A DNA stretch of 29,364 bases from Paulinella micropora (Eukaryota; Cercozoa; Imbricatea; Euglyphida), in NCBI GenBank assembly GCA_009731375.1, contig BJOX01000132.1, positions 729,246-758,609 on the forward strand, read 5' to 3'. Position 1 is the first letter of the stretch; each line of letters begins with the position of its first letter. The notes under the pieces are model-generated. The model saw only the letters and a program-made list of their open reading frames with translations, did no database searches and was not told the DNA's origin. Position numbers and translations under genes: made by a program. This document shows positions 25,736 through 29,364 of this stretch, piece by piece.

Positions 25736-26478
25736 CGTTGAGGTAGTTCTGCCCAAATGCCTCATGCACCTCTAACTTCTCTAACAATCCATTCACTGCC
25801 TCATCTGGTTCGAAGTCCTTTCCTCTCAGTGTCTCTAACCAGTTCTTCTGCGGTAGGTGTTGTGTGAGATATTCATCCCTGTCCTCTGTGGGTCGTGGTC
25901 TCATCTCTTTAAATGCTTTCTCTTCTACATATCGCGCCGCACCGCTGAGATTATCGTATTTTTATTTAACAATGCCTACTTTCTCAAACGGGCAATATAC
26001 CTTTTTGCTACGTAGGAATTGAATCACTTTCGCTTCCGAGAATGCCGTGGTTACGAGAAGTTGAAACATCCTACAGCGATGCAGGTACTGTTGCTCTCTT
26101 GTAATGCTTCTTCCTCAACTGATACACGTCCTTCTATGTTCTTGTCATTGATCTTTTCTGTTTTCTTCTCGCTTTATCTTCCCATGCTTTCTTCTCTTCT
26201 TTCGTGAGATCTTTCCAGTTCGCTGGCTTTTCTATCTGTGCCTTCTGTTCTGGTGTTCTGCTTCCTCTGGCTCTCTGTTGTGTTGTTTCTTCTTCATCGT
26301 CTGTTCCTTCTGGTGTGTCCACTTCATGCGGTTCTCTCGGTTCGTCCATCTCTTCTGCCTTCCTCATGCGATCTCTATCGTATCCATATTTCGTTTTCGC
26401 TGCTTTATAGTCCTTGAAGGCATCATGAAACATATCCCCGAGAGTAGAGTTAATACCATATGCATACTCCTCTATCTG
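25736..26478 (-). pseudogene. Copia gag, N-terminal part
   Basis: Starts at ATG 26433 (MFHDAFKDYKAAKTKYGYD) or earlier by splicing, because a frame IEEYAYGINSTLGD precedes it from 'accag' at 26478. Later segment 25904-25736 reads QKNWLETLRGKDFEPDEAV then LEVHEAFGQNYLNEH, gag-like helices. A frame change falls between 26134 and 25904. Confidence 0.6.
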
Positions 26479-26570
26479 GTAATAACAACTTTACAAATCC
26501 TTTTTGTTTCCGCTAAACACCGGTGTATGAGACATTAACTGTCTCATGCTACTTGCATTGCACCGAAAAT

Positions 26571-26592
26571 CGCTTTCCCAGCGGCTCATAAC
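26571..26592 (-). promoter_or_regulatory. Primer-binding site, tRNA-Met anticodon loop type
   Basis: Directly after the 5' LTR the minus strand reads 'gttatgagccgctgggaaag'. Its start is complementary to GGCUCAUAAC, a tRNA-Met anticodon loop with CAU. Copia elements are known to prime from a half-tRNA-iMet cut in the anticodon loop. Confidence 0.7.
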
Positions 26593-26948
26593 CGTTGATT
26601 GGGTAATTACCCGGTCACTCACGGACCTAGTATCTTAACTTATCATACACTCCGGTTTGCTGAGAGACTCCGTTAGAAGTCGCGACGCTCAATCGACGCA
26701 CTTTAATCCGCAAGTAGAATAGCAGAACTGACAACTGAGAGGCAGGAACGAAACTGAATAAAAATTAGCAGTCGTAACTGTAACTATTACCCAATGATTA
26801 TTATCCAATTCTAGATGCCAATAAAGTCCGTTACGTCCGTTGCACTTATTGACCTGCTAGAACTACGCGGTTATCCGACTATACGAATAAAATACTTTCC
26901 CAGTTATAAAAGCAATTACTAACGGTAAACGTAATTAACCATCCAACG
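26593..26948 (-). repeat. Copia 5' LTR (356 bp)
   Basis: Partner of 18322-18670 in direct orientation. It drives transcription leftward. TTTTC follows at 26949-26953. Confidence 0.93.
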
Positions 26949-26953
26949 TTTTC

Positions 26954-27456
26954 GCATTGCACTGACTTTATTTATCATGAGTCGCAATAGGTATTAATCG
27001 TTAACTTGAATCGGGTTATAATATCGACATGTCAATAAAACTAAGGGGGAGCGACGGTTAGATGGTTATTTACGTTTATTAATACAATTAGAAGTCACTT
27101 TTATCAGTGGGAAAGTATTTTATTGGCATAGTCGAAACAGTAGTTCTAGTCAATAAGTGTAACGGACGTAACGGACACTGTTATTGGCATTGAGAGTTGA
27201 TTGGACAATAATCACTGAGTGACAGTTACAATTATGATTGCGCATTCAAGTTTATTCAGGCGGTTTGCGTTACTGCCTCAGAATTGTCAGTTCTGCTATT
27301 CGAGTCTACTTGCGGATTAAAGTGTCGATCAAGCACTGATCACTATATGTTTAAACATATATATGATCCGACTCTCCTTACGGAGTCTCCCGGCAAAGCG
27401 GCATGTATAAAGATACGAGTTAGGTCCGTGAGTGACCGGGTAATTACCAATCAACG
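26954..27456 (+). mobile_element. Older Copia element, right piece with polypurine tract and 3' LTR
   Basis: Polypurine tract 'ctaagggggag' at 27041-27051, then an LTR from 27052 ('cgacggttagatgg') to 27456 ('ccaatcaacg'). Read inverted it aligns along its length with the younger LTR but is diverged and longer (about 405 bp). Together with 17815-18316 it forms the 3' end of an older element in plus orientation. Confidence 0.75.
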
Positions 27457-28101
27457 CAAGGATCACTTGGCCCAATAGCAGAGTCAAGTTGTATTGATAA
27501 TTCTCTCCTCAGTCCGGCGCGAACTCAGCGCCCCGGCCAGTTCCTTAGCAGGGCTAGTAAGTATTAATAAATAAGTATTCTTGCAAGAAAATTAGGCCGC
27601 CGCGGTCCTAGTACCGGTAGTCGGCTAGTACGGTGGGTGACAATAATAGGGGTTCGAACTCAGGCTCACGAAAGTTTAGTAAGTTACGACTGTGATCCTA
27701 CCGTGAATCGGATTACTTAAGTATGCATCCTCTTTGAGCTCAACACAAACTACACAAGAACCGTGTGGCCAATCTACAGGAGGTGACTGCGGCGTATTCA
27801 AGTCCTGCATGAATAAATGAATAACTATGAACGCATAAATGAACCATGATTGTGTGACGGCCGCGACATTTGCCCTACACCGTGCCGCTTGCCGCTCGGC
27901 TTGCGTGAAGCGTGGAAAGCGAGCCAAGGACTCTGAACGAATAAACTAAGATAATAGAATGAAGGGGCAAATCGTTGTGGATGGTTGAGATGATTCTGAT
28001 TGAGAACTCAGCTTTCGAGTGGAAACATCCAACTTTGATCTCACTTTTCTCACTCAAGGAATAGTTTCAAGTAGTAGATGCGACAGTGCTGAGCACTTCA
28101 T
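27457..28101. other. No gene recognised
   Basis: Mixed-composition sequence without a convincing reading frame or repeat. A 'ggttcgaactc' box at about 27651 resembles a polymerase III B box, but no tRNA fold or A box could be confirmed. Confidence 0.5.
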
Positions 28102-28987
<886 letters not shown>

Positions 28988-29002
28988 GTCTCCGCGCCAG
29001 AT

Positions 29003-29089
<87 letters not shown>

Positions 29090-29090
29090 G
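29003..29090. repeat. TATC array (22 units)
   Basis: Perfect TATC units, left flank of the family B retroposon at 29095. With the GATA array at 28828 it forms a large inverted repeat. Confidence 0.98.
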
Positions 29091-29094
29091 AGCG

Positions 29095-29364
29095 AACCAA
29101 GGCCACTTGAGGTGTCACTGACCCTCCCTTGGGCTTGGTTTTTTGAATTGGGTGCCATCTGTCGACAGACAGAGAATTAGGGGATGGCGTGGGTGTGCTG
29201 GGCCCGTGGTGGGGTGCCTTATGTGTGCCTAGCCATACGCCTATAAGTCACATGCCGAAATAGCGACGGGAAGCACAATCCTGTTCCCTCAGGGTGCCCT
29301 TTCTCGCTTGTTGAGCCCGGAATAAAACCCACAGTGCTCTGTCGGTTTATACTAGACTGTCGAA
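29095..29364 (+). mobile_element. Retroposon family B, 5' part (runs off the window)
   Basis: Nearly identical to 1721-1996 (differences such as 'gaattggg' for 'gaaatggg'). It begins 'accaaggccacttgagg', the same base as the other long copy, directly after TATC repeat. Confidence 0.8.

Larger units (their letters stand above)
18322..26948 (-). mobile_element. Copia-type LTR retrotransposon (8.6 kb)
   Basis: Two direct LTRs, TTTTC target duplications, primer-binding site and polypurine tract at the expected places. Gene order on the minus strand is gag, protease, integrase, reverse transcriptase, RNase H. Integrase before RT defines Copia (Pseudoviridae). Several frame breaks and a rearranged gag show that it is no longer active as it stands. 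At 8.6 kb it is longer than usual for Copia, mainly because about 2.2 kb separates the zinc knuckle from the protease. Confidence 0.93.

Noticed and set aside
27600-27670. tRNA or tRNA-derived SINE (B-box-like 'ggttcgaactc')
   Set aside because: I could not find a convincing A box at the right spacing or fold a cloverleaf, and no second copy is in the window.

Overview
The window is nuclear DNA from a eukaryote, probably an alga or another protist. Genes carry GT-AG introns. The intergenic and intronic DNA is dominated by tetranucleotide arrays (TATC/GATA, GTAT/ACAT). Several eukaryotic mobile elements are present: a Copia LTR retrotransposon, a non-LTR retrotransposon with a restriction-like endonuclease, and a TIR element with TTAA target duplication. 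I cannot name the species. Three assembly gaps (N runs) are present.

Layout. (1) 1-9553, plus strand: a broken-up gene for an FAD-dependent monooxygenase. I could chain 15 short exons (30-154 nt) in which every splice phase agrees, giving about 369 codons and ending at TGA 9551-9553. The N-terminal dinucleotide-binding part must lie left of position 1. The introns are almost wholly microsatellite, plus two families of retroposon inserted in TATC tracts. Nearly every exon has a partial 'ghost' copy of one of its edges in a neighbouring intron. (2) 9554-10660: 3' flank, AG repeats and an AT-rich repeat. (3) 10686-13682, minus: a decayed gene with DDE-transposase-like motifs. (4) 14035-16708, plus: a divergently transcribed coiled-coil protein gene with seven exons and a poly-serine tract. 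(5) 16741-17721: a 981-bp non-coding element with about 50-bp terminal inverted repeats and TTAA duplication. Its interior also occurs inverted at about 10290-10640, so genes 3 and 4 are bracketed by inverted repeats. (6) 17815-27456: a Copia element (18322-26948, minus strand, TTTTC target duplication) nested in the 3' end of an older related Copia element in the opposite orientation. (7) 27457-28101: no gene seen. (8) 28102-28987, minus: the 3' exons of a gene with a RanBP2-type zinc finger, again split by tiny microsatellite introns. (9) 29095-29364: the start of another copy of the TATC-flanked retroposon family.

The theme is the relation between tetranucleotide repeats, splicing and retrotransposition. 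The arrays sit where donor and acceptor sites are needed. They are the insertion sites of retroposons that themselves end in TATC tails. They also border the tandem duplications that created the ghost exon fragments.
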